Notes: a model not told the origin generated them from the sequence alone. 64,000 bases of DNA from Istiophorus platypterus (GCA_016859345.1 CM029120.1:18995001-19059000), one strand, 5' to 3'. Shown: positions 21,895 through 35,034, counted from the first letter of the stretch. Program-made: numbers and translations.

Positions 21895-24562
21895 TGGTTA
21901 TGTGTTTCGGTCATTTTTGAGCTGAAAAGGACATTTGATTTAATTTGCAACTTTTCTTTGTCTTAACATTATTATGAACTGAATAGCTGATATTGCCTCA
22001 GGCTCTATGAAATTGTGTTCTGCTGTTTTCATTTTTTCTAATATTTCATTTATAGCTTAAATTATAATAAAATGTCGATTATTCAATTATGAAAATAATA
22101 TTTTGTCTTTGTATTTCAAAGTGGAAACTGGGACCTGCTATTCACATGCTGTCTCCTACAATCAGTCGACAATCCATTTCTTCAAGTTATGAGCATGATC
22201 TTTCCCCAACCTTGAACAAGTAGTTTTACTTGTCTAAGTAACCACACATATCCAAGAGGCAATTCAGAATGCACCTGTCAGAAAGTATTTGATGAGAACT
22301 TTATTTTCCAGTTGGTATGCATTAGTGTTTTTCACTTCTTATTTTTGATATTTTTTGTAATGGAACTTGCTCCTAAAGTGCCATTTAAAGTTTACGTACT
22401 TCTGTCATTCTCCAGTGTCACCATTTAATGAGCTTTGCACATTTTTGCATAGGGAGGTATAGAGACACAAAGGTTAATTAAATAGAACTTACAGGATGAT
22501 GGCCCAAACTTAAACTTTACGCAACACACATACTTGTGCAAGGAATTTTAAAAACCTATGAATCCACATTTTCATTTCTCTCCCTATCTCTCTTTTTCTC
22601 TTTTTCTCCATCTTGTCTCCATATGTCATTGCCATTCTCTCCTACAGCACCACTGTCTCTCTGTAATTGGCTGTCATTGTCAAATCATGGCAAACAGTTC
22701 ATGGGCATGTGTGCGAGTGTGCGTGCATACATATGTGCACAGCAGGTGTCCCTGTTCTTGGCGAGCGCTCCTTATTAAGGAGAATTCAAACTGTAGAGAC
22801 CTAATTACCATTGGGTGGGATTCACCATGGTTGTACAGGACTGCATGGACAGAGCAATCTTTGATGTTGTATAGTATGTCTTATGTCAAATTCTGTTGTC
22901 ACAGTTTCTCATGTACATTGTTATTTCATGTAAGTTCAAAGAGTAATGACATGTCATGATTGTAGTAGCAGGGAAAGGTTGATGCCTTTTCAAAATTTAT
23001 TCTACAGGCTTTGTAAACAGCAGCAGCCAAGTCAAAGTCACTTCCAAGACCTTGCAAGACAAAAGTAGAATCCCTAGAACAACAACAAAACAAAGAACCA
23101 TAAAAAAAACCCTAAATAGGTAAAAGCTGTCATGCTGCTGACACAGCCAAACACAGTCTCAAAACAGAGGAATTGATAATAGTATCACCTCACAAAATAA
23201 ATGGCAGGATAAAACTGAAGCAAATGTGACACCCCCTGAAATATGTGGCATGTTATATTTAAAAGAATCATGCCCTTAAACACCATTTTTTCACATTTTA
23301 ATATCATTTAACATCAAAAAGTGAACTTAGAAATACAGGTGTTGTACTTCTTCTCGATAGTATTCTCATTTCATAATTTCACATTTTATTTTGACATTTG
23401 TTGTTGGTCCTAATTAGAACTAAAATCCTGGCATTGAATACATGCTACAGATTGAGTATAACAAGCAACATCTGGAGGTGTTGGAAAGGTCCTTGACTAG
23501 ATAGAGGTTGTTGTTTTATTCCAAAGTAGTTCAAATACAGTTATATATATTTATATATGACCCACCCAAAGACATTTTAATGTTAACATTAAATGACATA
23601 CCTCTTTACTTGGCCTTCTTTTGCTCCTCGTATATCTTCATTTCCATCCTTGCACACCTGAAGGCTTAGACCTGTTCATTATGAAAGAATTACAACTAAT
23701 GATTGCTGAGGCTTCTGCCTGGCTAATCCAATCTAGCATTTGTCATCAGTCAGTCAACATGGCATCCCGGACTTGGGCTGAGTGATGTTTTATTTTATTA
23801 TTGCAATTAAAATGCTGGTCTAGTTGATAATGTTTTAGAGGGTCTCTTGGGTCTCCAAAGATTAAACAGTTCATTGTACAATTTAAACTGCATCTTCCCA
23901 GAATATCTCATGACTCACACCTATACATGAAATCCGCCCATGGACCAAACAACCAACTACCACTGATAGCCAAATTAACTTGAATGGGAAAGTAGTCTCT
24001 TCCCAAAACTGTCTTTAACCATGTAGAAATTGAGCAGGCACATAACAAGTGAGTTGCGAGGGTAGTAGGAGGGTAGATGTCTGAAAAGAAATCATTATGC
24101 ACATGCATAAAATATATTTTTAATACAAATTTAAGTTCAAGTACAACTCCAACTTTTTTTCAATAAGATTTACACACTCATAAAAGAACCATAGAGTGCT
24201 ACTGATGCCAGTAACCTGATAATAGCATTAAAGAGTAACTTTTGGTGTCTGGAATTTGGCAGGTAATGAATAATAATTATGAATCATTCATAAATGAATG
24301 GTTTCAGAGGCAAAGTTAGTAGAGTATCTTCAATTGCACAGAAGTTTTAGTTTCATGTTGATCATACCTGAAGTTTCGGAGTTATGGCCTTAAGTTTGAT
24401 CACTCATTGCAACACCTGTGCAGAGTTCTTGCAGAACCCTCATGTTTTGCTCTCTGTGTGGCCAGTAGTAGGAGCTGCTGACTGGAATTATCCTAGTCTG
24501 ACATGGTAATTGGGATATTGTCTGCTCTGCTAAGTGCTGCAGGCAATAAACGAGTGATGACA
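21895..24562. other. No gene seen
   Basis: AT-rich DNA. The 133-codon frame at 22558-22959 crosses a C/T-rich segment and shows no domain. No element recognised. Confidence 0.45.
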
Positions 24563-24564
24563 TA

Positions 24565-26162
24565 GAGTTAGGTTCATAAATATTTGGACAGTGAGAAAAC
24601 TTTTGCAATTTTGCCTCTGTACACAACCCCAACAGATTTGAAATGAACAAATCAACATGTAACTTAACTGTTGACTTTCAGCTTTAATTGAAGGGGTTTC
24701 ACATTAATTCTACATTAACTGTTTAGGAATTACAACCATTTTGTTACATAGTCTCTCATTTTCAGAGGCTGAAAGGAATCGAACAAACCAACATAATTAT
24801 AAATATAAGGAATATTGTTAATACTTGGATGAAAATACTTTGCAGTCTATGACTGGCTGAAGTCTAGAACCATGGGCATCATCGAATGTGAAGCTTCCTC
24901 TCTTTAGCTGCTTTGCCAGGACTTAACTGCAGCTGCTGCTTGTTGTGGGTCTCTCTGCCTTCAGTTTGTCTTCAGAAATTGAAAAAGCCTGCTCAATTGT
25001 GTTGAGGTCAGGTGAAGAATATTACAATATTACATGCCTTGAGAAGCTCTTGTGTTGCTCTCACAGTATGTTTTGGGTCCTTATCTATCTGTACTGTGAA
25101 ACACTCCTATTACTTCTGCAGCATTTGGCTGAATCTGAGCAGATCGTATAGACCTGTACATTACTGAATTCATCCTGCTGCTTCTATCAGCAGTCACATC
25201 ATCAATAAACACCACCGACCCAGTTCCATTAACAGCTGTACATGTCCATGTCCATAACACTGCCTCCACCATGTCTAACAGATGATGTGGTGGCTTTGGA
25301 TCATGAGCTGTTCATTTCCTTCTCCATACTCTTCTTTTCCTTTTATTCTGGTGTTAGTTCATCTTGGTTTCATCTGTCCAAAGAATCTTGTTCCAGAAAT
25401 GTTCAGGCTTTTTTTCGATGCTTTCTGGTAAAGTCTAATCTGGCCTTTCTGTTCTTAAATGTTACCCTGTGTTACCTTCTGTATTTACATTCATGAAGGT
25501 ATCTCAGTACTGTAGACTTTGACAATGATTGATCTTCCTCCTTGAGAGTTTTCTGGACCTGGATAGATGAGGTGAAGGGTTTTTCTTCAAGGAAAGAATT
25601 CTGTGATCTTCCTCTTCAGCTGTCCTCCCTGGTCTTCCAGGCCTTCTGGTGTTGCCGAGCTCACCAGTTTCTTCCTTCTCTTTGAGAATGTACCAGATTG
25701 TTGATGTGGCCACTCCTGAAGTTTCTGTATCTGTCTGATGGGTTTGTTTGTTTTTTAACCTAATGATGCCTCATTCATTTGCATTGACACCTCTTTAGAA
25801 CACATATCAAAAGTTCCCATGAACAGCTACAAAATGCAAAGTCCACATTTGGAATTTAACTCCTGACCTTTTATCTGCTTCATTTCTCGTGAAATAATGA
25901 GGGAACAGACCAAGGCTGGTAATGAAACGGATCAATTGTACATTATTCAATTACATTGAGCCTCTGAAAATGAGGGACTATGGATTAAAATGGCTGTAAT
26001 CCCTAAACGGTTGTTGTAAATTTTCTGTTGAATCCCTTGATTTAAAACTGAAAGTCTACAATTCAATCACATCTTGATGGGTTTGTTTCATATCTGTTGT
26101 GGTTGTGTACAGAGGCAAAATTACAAAAACTGTCACTGTCCAAATACTTACGAACTTAACTG
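24565..26162 (-). mobile_element. Tc1/mariner element, near full length, inactive
   Basis: A ~1.6 kb unit bounded by TA on both sides (24563-24564 and 26163-26164), as expected of Tc1/mariner target-site duplication. Its ends are long inverted repeats of roughly 200 bp: GTTAGGTTCATAAATATTTG at the left mirrors CAAATACTTACGAACTTAAC at the right, and GCAATTTTGCCTCTGTACAC mirrors the right-hand GTGTACAGAGGCAAAATTAC. The ends are still easy to align but have many point differences, so the insertion is old. It encodes a broken transposase on the minus strand (separate entry). Confidence 0.9.
24830..25740 (-). pseudogene. Tc1-like transposase pseudogene
   Basis: Enzyme of cut-and-paste transposition, here dead. 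Reading on the minus strand: a helix-turn-helix end and GRPR-like linker (STIWYILKEKEETGELGN then RRPGRPGR, 25610-25710); the first catalytic Asp in LWTDETK (25363-25380), followed almost at once by a stop; a FIDDVTADRSSRMNS segment (~25180-25220); the second catalytic Asp in a shifted frame as IDKDPKHT (25065-25090; the usual motif is MDNDPKHT); then a decayed NKQQL stretch (~24930). At least three frame changes and several stops are needed to follow it, and the N-terminal start is not clear. Family length is about 340 residues, so most of the gene is present in pieces. Confidence 0.85.
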
Positions 26163-26169
26163 TACTTTC

Positions 26170-28615
26170 TGCGTTTGTGAGTAAGCTAAGCATTTTTCAC
26201 TTATTTGTGATAAGTTTAGCATTTCATTCCTGCTGTAACATGCTGGAGATATAAATGGGGTTACAGATCCTTCTATGATGTATGTTCAGCAAGTTAGTCT
26301 TTCTGCTCTTAATAGCTCATTAGGCTGGCTCTTTGTGAAAACATACATCTTTTAATTTGTTTCTGTTTATATGTTCAGATACCATACCCATATACTTTTT
26401 ATACCCCTCCAAAAGTGTATTGATAAAGTTTGCATAACAATCTGGCTTGCATGGGTCCAGTGTAATAGAGCCATTAGCTGCAGCAGTGTAGCATCTGACT
26501 CTAGACAGCTGTTTCAGCAGGCTGTCAACTTTTTGAGACATCTGTCCCTTAAACTCTGACGCCACCTTAAACTCACAGGAATACAATTAACTAATGCCAT
26601 TTACCATACTGAGGAATCATTACACTCTTTTTTAAGATGCAGATTTCCTGTGTGCCACAGAAATTTCTGATGCAGTTAGAGCAAATTTACAAAGAGCCTC
26701 TGAGCTCCTTTATGGAGAATTTTTCCTCGGGAATAGTAGCCAAGGCCAACTCGTATCTGGTTCAACTCCTGTTCATAAATGGAATCAATCCATTTTTATT
26801 CAAAATCAATACTATTTTAAAATCACCATCATGCCTTTTAGTAATCACCTCTAGTGTAGGTGCTTGCAAGATCCTGCACTGCGGGCCTCCACTGGAACAC
26901 AGTGGAGAGTTTAAATTACACATAATAAATGCAATATATTTAGTCTGTTACAAGGACTCCAATGTACTGAGCACCTCAAAGACGCCTACCTTTATCCATT
27001 TGTTGTATTAGTCTATTACTGTGGCAACATGGGTCAGTTGCAGTATGATTTCTGAAACCCACATAACAAAGAGAGAGATATGCCTTGTAAACGCTGTCAG
27101 CGGCTTTTAAAGTTATGCAATTTGAACAAGGAAACCATTTCCCATTTACATACTGTAAGTCCTAATGTTCAGGTCTGACTCTGTCACAGCCCACAAGGAG
27201 CCTGTCAGTTACCTACTGTAAGTCAGCAGTAACTGTCAGCATTGTTTCCACATTATTTTATGTGGAACTTGATATTAGGAACGTTGATCAAAATTTTGCA
27301 ATAATAGAGCCTTTAAGCTACAATATCTCATCTTGAATGACACAGATACATTATATTATTCAGTAATCATATGAGGTATCAAAGTCATTCTTGCTGGTAA
27401 CCATGGAAACAAAATAGGGTCAAAAGTATTCTAGCTGTGCAGCACATCTGAATGTGTGAAAACATTTTGTATGAATATATGCAAATGCATGAATGTGAGT
27501 AAACCTTTTGATCAAATGAATTTGAAAGTTTGAATGTGTAAAAAAATATTTGAACAAATAATTTTTGAATCTGTAGAGATCTGTAGCAGTGCATGACATT
27601 ATGTGATAAAATAAAAAAGATTTGCAGAAATAATTTGCAGTGTGTGAGAGTATAAAGCAGATTTCCACAAAGCTTCGCAGTTACACATCAAACATTTACA
27701 GGAGCCAAGGGAGGCAAGCATCTCTATCAGTTTTTTTTCCTGCAGTCTATCACTGGGTAGACACTCAATAAGATCATTAATCAACCAAATCAGATACACT
27801 CCCCTGATAAATAGTCTAACATTAACTGGAAAAACTCTGGGGACCAACACAAAAACGTTAGCAGGCGAATGACTGCCTTGATTTTTTAGTGACTCGTGGT
27901 AATATAAAGTGGTTTAGCTAGCTATGAAGAGAAAACTTGTCCCTGTCATGTTTGACTTCAGTGTTATGTTGCTAAAAACTGAACATACTTGAATTATAAA
28001 GGTTTGCTATTTAGTTCAGATTTTTGCAGGGATTAGCAATAATAGGTCCCACAGCATAATGCTAAATACCATCATATGATTACAGATATTGGGTTAGTAT
28101 TTTTTTTCTATCAGTTCCTTGTGATAATTGCTATCCACCACATAGCCGAAGTAATTCAATTTGTGTCAGCCTAACATTGATAACACACTCCTGTCTTGAG
28201 CATCTAGCAGCGGTTATAGCCTAACTATTAAGATTAAGATTTGGGGAAAAAAAACACCAACTGATTTTTCAAATCCATACACCATAACCTAAACCAAAAA
28301 TCTGAAATCAGTAACTTTTCACAGATAAGATAGCAGCACCCATCTCTGTCCATGAGGGCACAACTGTCTCTGCCAGAAGTCAGGGAGACAGTCTGTCACA
28401 GACCTCTAGCACAGGAATCCCTCTTTAACTCACAGGTAGCAAAAATCAACTCTTCACAGTTACCTGCTTTTGGTTAACTACCAAAGTGGGCCCTTGGTAA
28501 AATCCTGGGCAAGTAAGTGCTAATCCTGAAACCACAGGACCGGGCAATAACTGTAGAAAGATATACTGTTGCATTGCACCATTAAGAAATACGTCTAATT
28601 CCTAAAGTCTTCCTA
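26170..28615. other. No recognised gene; one protein-like minus frame
   Basis: AT-rich DNA. The minus-strand frame 26320-26586 (88 codons) has a balanced composition with several Cys, for example LDPCKPDCYANFINTLLEGY, and looks more protein-like than its neighbours, but I cannot name it. The plus frame 26637-27011 (124 codons) is also unassigned. The rest shows nothing. Confidence 0.35.
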
Positions 28616-28619
28616 ATGT

Positions 28620-29321
28620 CAGTGGTGGAATGTAACCGAGGACAATAACTGAATCATTCATTGCTCCTTTTACCTTATTAGAACATACCCATTTTAAGCT
28701 CCCTCATATATTCCGCTTACATTTAAGAGGAAAATATTAGCATTTTTACTCTATTTGCCAGTTTCAGTATATTTACCCCACCCGTACAGTTTTCAGTCTT
28801 TCTGGCTAAATGGATCTCATGTCAGGTGTAAACTTGATGGAGCTGCGCTGGGAATTGTGTAATGTCACCGAGTTCTGCGATAATTATAACAGGTTAAATA
28901 CCCTGCCCCGAAAGGTACAATCAACTTAAGGATGGGTGAGATGTCAATCAAACTTCGTTCACAATGGAGAGCTCGAATTAAGCAACATAAGGCAAAGACC
29001 TGTGACTGTGAATTCCTTAAAATCTTGCATATCAGTTATTCAGTATGATCATCTTATTAAATGTGTTACATTATTATTGATTCAACTTCCAAACCCTATA
29101 AGTAGTTTTGATTTTTTTCTATCCAGAACCATCTTCAATATTAAAAGACTGTATACTTTTTTACTGTATACATTTGACCCTGCATAATGAGAACTTTTAC
29201 GTTTCATGCCTACCTGTATCTGATAATATATACTTTCATTTTATTAATATTTTTAATACAGGACTTGTAACAAAATATTATTACACTGTGGCTAAAACAT
29301 CTAAATATTATTCCACCACTG
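28620..29321 (+). mobile_element. Complete hAT-type MITE
   Basis: Starts CAGTGGTGGAATGTAAC and ends ATTATTCCACCACTG, giving a perfect 12 bp terminal inverted repeat CAGTGGTGGAAT. The layout, with a GAGGAAAATATTAGCATTTTTACTC-type string inside (listed here only as a landmark near 28728), CTGCATAATGAGAACTTTTA (29184) and TACAGGACTTGTAAC (29258), is that of the very abundant non-autonomous hAT family of teleosts. The flanking 8 bp, CCTAATGT and CCTTTTAG, match at only about half the positions, so the 8 bp target duplication has decayed or was never perfect. No transposase inside. Confidence 0.8.
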
Positions 29322-29387
29322 CCTTTTAGGGTAATTGTAAGGTCAAGTTTCTACAGGATATTATATATGATATTGTTATTTTTTTAG

Positions 29388-29390
<3 letters not shown>

Positions 29391-29421
<31 letters not shown>
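29391..29421 (+). repeat. (ATA)10 microsatellite
   Basis: Uninterrupted ATA trinucleotides. Confidence 0.95.
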
Positions 29422-29424
29422 GAT

Positions 29425-31228
29425 AATGAGGTGAGATATCCGTAATTCAGATTAGTGCAGTAGAAAACCTGGTTTAAAACCATCAACCTTCATCAAGGGT
29501 TGATGTGGCCTTTCTTTAGTGGAAATCATATGTAATAATAAGAGGACATCAGTAACTGCTTTTGGACAGTGTGCCTGTGACATTCCATGCCTTAGTGCTG
29601 AGGTAGCATCTAGTTTGAGCTTCACTACCACTATGGCCTCAAAAGGTCCTGATACATCGCCAGATGCTATTAAAAAACAGGTTCTATCATTCTATCAGAT
29701 ACTTAAATTATAAATACCTTTTTTCGGTTTATTCCATTTTTGTTTAGTCTCGGTCCATGAAAGGACAATTTGGACTTAATAGGCATGTGACATAATGGGC
29801 AGAACAGCTATGCTAAATGCATGCATAGGACATATGACATGGCCCGAGTCTTTCATTTCCAGACGTGAGCCACAAATGTCGTACCCAACATAGTCTAAGT
29901 TTGGTTAACCAGTAATTAAACAGTACGCCAGGTACTCAGCATCCCACCTTTTTGTGACCCAGTAGTGCACTGCTAGGGGGGTTGGGTCAATTATTAAACA
30001 CTGGTAAATTGCAAATTGTTCAGTGACTTGGTTATCCGTCCTTTAGCTTCCCTTTCCCTTTAAGGCTGTTGCCCTGAAGTGGATTTAATTTAAATCAAAT
30101 CCTATCATGTAATTTTATTTCTATTTCAACATGGCCAGCTGTGTCACCTACAAATCCCGTACAATGTTGTTACTGTAAACATAATCAATAAAATCATGTT
30201 AGTGGTGTATTCCGCTCTTGCGCCCCCATCCTGGCATTCTGTGCCCTACGTAACTGCCTATCAGCCCTAGTTCTGAATAAAGATGTGTTTATAGCTATTC
30301 AGTTGATTAATATAAAATCTGGTTCACACAATCATGTCCCCCTCTATCTAGCAGATGAAGTGTAATAACTGTGCTGATCCATTAACTTTCATTCTGCACC
30401 ATTATCATATATTTGTCTGAATACCATATTGGACAGAATATAAGACAATGTTTTTTGGAAATGTGGTTTGAAAAAGTGGGGGTTGTCTAATATTTCGGGG
30501 GTCTAGCAAATGAAGTGTCCACAACATCAAAAATTCTATTTCAATGGAGAGTACTAGTGTTTCACTATCTTCTTCTCTGGTTGGTGACCTTATTGTTGCT
30601 AGGCTATCAAGTGTTTTCAAGTCCTTCTATTGTGTGTATAGTAACCTGTTTTGCTGCCGCAGAGGAAATATATTCATGATGACTGAAAATTAAATTAAAG
30701 TGTCTCCAAACATCTTTACCAGGAATTATGAGTCATAATTATGAAGAGTTATGGCAATCACAGATATAAGCTCAAAAAGACAGTCTGAAAAGTGCCAAAT
30801 GTCAGAGAAAATGATTTTGACTGCTTCCAAGAGTTGCTTAGGAGGAAATGTGAGTATGTGACCGGTAGACAAGATACACAAGTATGTGCTTACCTTACTC
30901 TTCATCTTAGCCAGACAGGCAGCTTGACTCTGAGAATGGCATTGTTGGTGGGTGAGTCCACCACTTTTCTGATTGAAATTACAACAATTACTGATTATAG
31001 TCAGTATAAGGACACTTTTTAAATACAGCTTTAGTTGAACATTATTGGCTGTTAAATGTTATACATATAGCTTTGATTTCAGATTGATCACTTTTCACTT
31101 TACATGTTTTCATGTAAGGTTTTCAGGCTTTTTGAAGGTTTTCTCACCTCAACATTCACAGGATTCTCTTAACCTCCAGAGGCTTGTGTAATCCTTCAGA
31201 ATAACATTAAACAGAAAAAAAACCCAAC
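29425..31228. other. No gene seen
   Basis: AT-rich DNA; no coding frame or element that I can name. Around 30425-30520 there is a stretch beginning TATTGGACAGAATATAAGAC that recalls a dispersed fish repeat, but too weakly to call. Confidence 0.45.
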
Positions 31229-31612
31229 ACTCGGATAAGCCCTTAAAGATTTGCACAAGATGAGTTCAGACTAGCCGATGAGTTAGATACACATCTGTTT
31301 TCATTGATGAGATCAAAATTGTGTTCCTGCAATCACAAATAAAAAGCTGCTGATGAAGGCTGAGATAGAGCTCAGAAAGCCAGCAGTGTCGGTGTTTGCT
31401 TGACTGGCCCTTCTACCTGAAGTGCTAAAACACTGAATAATGCTAAAGTTGAAAGATTTGCACGAGATAAATCAAGATTAGTTGGCGAGTCTGACAATAA
31501 GATAATGAAGTCATGCTCTTCTAGTCATAAAAGAGAGGTTGCTGATGAGGATTGAGATAGAGGTCAGGAAGCCTGCAGTGTCAGTGATTGCTCATCAGTA
31601 GCACTCGTGCAG
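31229..31612 (+). repeat. Diverged tandem duplication, ~207 bp period
   Basis: AGATTTGCACAAGATGAG at 31247 recurs as AGATTTGCACGAGATAAA at 31454. GCTGCTGATGAAGGCTGAGA at 31346 recurs as GTTGCTGATGAGGATTGAGA at 31538. Both are followed by AGAG(C/G)TCAG(A/G)AAGCC and GCAGTGTC. The offset drops from 207 to 192, so one indel of about 15 bp separates the units. Function unknown. Confidence 0.8.
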
Positions 31613-34600
31613 AAGGAAAGGAACTTTTGCATCTTTAACCCACCCAGGGAGGTAAACCTCCGCCCGATCTTTAGATTCGTGGGTGATGAACTTGTTCTGT
31701 GGAACATCTCTGTCTTTTCATTTGTTAATTCCAAAGTTGGCCGAGAAGGCTTTCGGTTGTTGAATTTTGGATGTCAGCAGGGCAAATATTTCTCCAGACA
31801 TGATCCACGGTGTGACACATTTAGACTCTGGCGTCTAACCTTATATATTAAAAAAAAAAAGAAAAGAATTATGAAAATGTTGTCATGGCAAGTCTTGGAG
31901 AAACAATCAACCAGACATGTAAGGGAAAACCTGAAGCTTGTTTCGACCCACTGGTTTCAAAAGATATTTTGGGGTGAACTTAATGTCCATGATGGGCAGG
32001 TAATTAGAAATAGCAGATGACACATTTTTCCTTTATGTATCCATCTTGTCAGTAAAAGACTATGCAACCCACAAATCTGGTGTTGGACAAATATTGTTTC
32101 AGGAGTCACTCTGTAACTTTGACTCACAAACAGTATGTCTACAACTTTCTAAAGGAGAGACAGCTGTTTGCGTTGTCAACTATCTTAGTAATGACCGGCC
32201 ACCATGCTGGATTAAATACCATTTCTAAACACCCATTTACCTTCTGATCAAAACCCTTCTGACAGCGGCAGCTACATAACTGAGCCAGAAGTGAAACAGA
32301 ACTTATCACTGGTCTTGTTGTCACTGATGTACAGTAATACAGGGATGTATTCCTGTAACAGCTCTACTAATTTTAACATATATTACATACTGGTGTGCTA
32401 CACATTTTGTCTTACTTCTAATGTCTTGCTGATAGACAGAGGGGGCTTCATGTTAATCGTACATATACTGTACCGCATACTGCTGTTGCATGACTGTATA
32501 AAGTCATGTAACAGCAGCCATCTTAGCTTAAGCTAAAACAACAGTTATATTTTTAACCTGTCAGATCCCTTTTGAAATATTTTGGTGGTATCAGGGTTCT
32601 GCACATTCTAAACCTAAGAGGAAAAAGTTTTTCTCAAAATACTCTTAGCTCAAGGTGTACTTACTAGCTTTTCCAAAGCTTTCAACTGCAAACTATGGTC
32701 TTCATCAGTGGACAGAATTTACTCAGTTAGCATGTAGTCTAAAAATGAAAATGTTGAAAAACTCAAATTATCAGGACAACATCATGGAATATTTTTGAGT
32801 TTTCTCAACTGTAGACTACCGTTGTTGACTTTACTAAGGTTTAGAAGTAGGGACAGGAATTCTCTCACCTTGTTTCTTCTTGTTCAACTAAGTAAGATAT
32901 TCCTGTGAAGCTAACAATGAAATTCTTGGCTCAGTGCCATGCATTTCTACCTTCAACAAACACAGATATTCTTTTTGAATAAGATTCAGTTATATAAGAG
33001 TTTGTCTTTAAAAAATAAGGAGAATTTATTTTGCTGCAACTATATTTAAGGGGTGCTCAAGGAATAAATAAAAACACACACTAACTAAAGAGCACACAGC
33101 TGAAAGTAAGCTGAAAGTTTGTTTATTCCTCCTAAGAAATGTCATATGGTTGTGAACATGAGGGTTAACAGGTAAAGTACACATTGAGATGAGTCTGGCC
33201 TCAAGTACAACATTACTTAAGCAGTTCTGTGTTGTCAAAATTACAATATTGTTGACAGTAAACAAAATGCTCAAAAAAGGGTTTTCTTCATGAGTGAATA
33301 TAATATATATACATCCTCCTGGGTCTCAACCACCTCAGAACACTGAATAAAATTAAAATCCAGAGCTGCTTGTGAAATGGATTCTGGTAATGGCACAAAT
33401 AATGACACCTTTTTCAGAGGCAAAGAGGACATAGAATACATACTGAAAATGATTGGCTGTACAAATGTACCCGTGCACTTAAGTATCACATGAGCACTAA
33501 TCAAATTAACTAGACCAGTAAAAGCTGATGTTTTTCCCCCACCATGTCAGTAATACACTGTTATTGCAGCATCTACAATTACATGCAAAGACATGAATAA
33601 AGCTAACTGCTCAATACTGTAATTAGACATCATTCTCTATTCAAGGCATCCTTGCTAGATGTTTATTAATCGTGTCAAGAAATGTCCTTAACTTGGATTA
33701 TTTAACAGAACATGTATATTTCACATGCATGGATAATTTCTAGTTCTACTTTTATCCATCAGATCAAAATGGATTCAGACACCTGACCTTGGTGTGATAA
33801 AACCCTCTTGGCTTCAATCGCTTTTGTACATTCACAGTATTTTATACTGGTCTTGTGAAGTGGGAACTCAAACTTCCACAAATTTCATGAATCTCTATTT
33901 CAGAGCAAAAGAGGACTTGCATGCATAAAATGACTGGCTGGGAAATTTTATGTGTGTACTAACCACAGGGCTCCAGGACAGGCAAATCATAGTCTAAAGT
34001 CATGTTTGGCCTCCCCATAAACATTCACATCAAAAGGTTTTTTTCTGAAACGTTATGTGCTGCAAGCCTTAAGAGCAAAGCTAAAAAAAGAGACTCTGAA
34101 TTGCTTCAAAGGTATATTCCGCGTTGGATAATAAATATGGCATACAGAACGCCAAAGGGGTATGCACACGCAGTAAAGAGGTCTGGTAGGTCATGCAGCA
34201 TGATGGACCCTTTCAACCCAACTGCCACGTGTCACACATTTAATGATATGGGTGCATCATCATCTTCAAGGACAGTGAGTTTGGCAACAGACTCACTTCT
34301 GAGCCCTCGTTCATCAGGGTCAGTTTCCTGAGGAAAAGTATCAGATGCATGGTTGAGTGCCAAGGAAAACTAAAAGGATGAAATACATTTCTGTTGATTC
34401 TAACTCTAACTTCAGTGATTCTTGCTTTTCAGCACAAGGGAGACCTCAAAAGAAATTGTAAATTGTTGCTCGACAGCATTGTTCCTTTCCAGAAACAATG
34501 ACATGGTTGCTACAATCCACCAACCGTGTTGTGAGGAGTTTATAAGAAGTATTTTCTGCCAAAAAATGCCAGCTGTTTCTTCCTTGTCTAAATAAAAGTT

Positions 34601-34790
34601 GAGAATGAATTATTGACTTTTTGACTTTCAGAGCGCCTTTATTTCTAGGGATACAGATCATTTCTTCACATGCCAAATATCTGATTAGGAAAGGGCCTCT
34701 TCATTCCAAAATAAATTATAGAAACTAGAGATGCTTTCTGGCAGAACAGGAAATCTAAAAAAAAAAAAAACAATGACAGCCAAGACACTA
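31613..34790. other. No recognised gene
   Basis: AT-rich DNA. The 137-codon frame 31607-32020 starts in the tandem repeat and includes an A11 run; the 109-codon frame 34002-34331 is Ser-rich at its end. Neither matches a family I know and neither has convincing splice signals at both ends. Confidence 0.4.
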
Positions 34791-34794
34791 ATTC

Positions 34795-35030
34795 ATCCAT
34801 CCATCGATTAGCTATACCGCTCATCTTCTAAGAGGAATCAGGTGAGCTACAGCCAGTCAAAGGTGACACTGGGTAAGAGGTGGGGAACACCCTGGACAGG
34901 TTACCAGTCTATCAGAGGGGTTACATATAGAGACAAACAAGCATTCACACTCACATTCATTCCTAGAGTTGTCAATTCACCGTGGGACTATGAGAGGAAG
35001 CTGGAGTACCTGGAGGCAACTAAACACTAA
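34795..35030 (+). repeat. Dispersed teleost repeat tail, copy 1
   Basis: Order of landmarks: CATCCATCCATCGATTAGC, CTATACCGCTCATC, a TGACACTGGGTAAGAGGTGG-type block, ACCCTGGACAGGTTACCAG, then GAGACAAACAAGCATTCACA and GGGACTATGAGAGGAAGCTG. This is a very common vertebrate/teleost repeat whose usual form reads 'tatcccagctgaca-tgggcgagaggcggggtacaccctggacaggtcgccagtctatcgcaggg'. A second, shorter copy is at 52741-52840 in this window. I cannot assign the class with confidence; it resembles the 3' part of a retroelement. Confidence 0.7.
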
Positions 35031-35034
35031 TGTC

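Noticed and set aside
22558..22959. 133-codon frame with a hydrophobic start resembling a signal or membrane segment
   Set aside because: It begins in a pyrimidine-rich run, which forces Ser, Phe and Leu codons; no family resemblance.
30425..30520. Segment TATTGGACAGAATATAAGAC considered as a pogo/Tigger-type MITE
   Set aside because: No matching inverted end found and the similarity is from memory of a short string.
31607..32020. 137-codon frame downstream of the tandem duplication
   Set aside because: It starts inside the duplicated DNA and crosses an A11 run giving poly-Lys; no recognisable domain.
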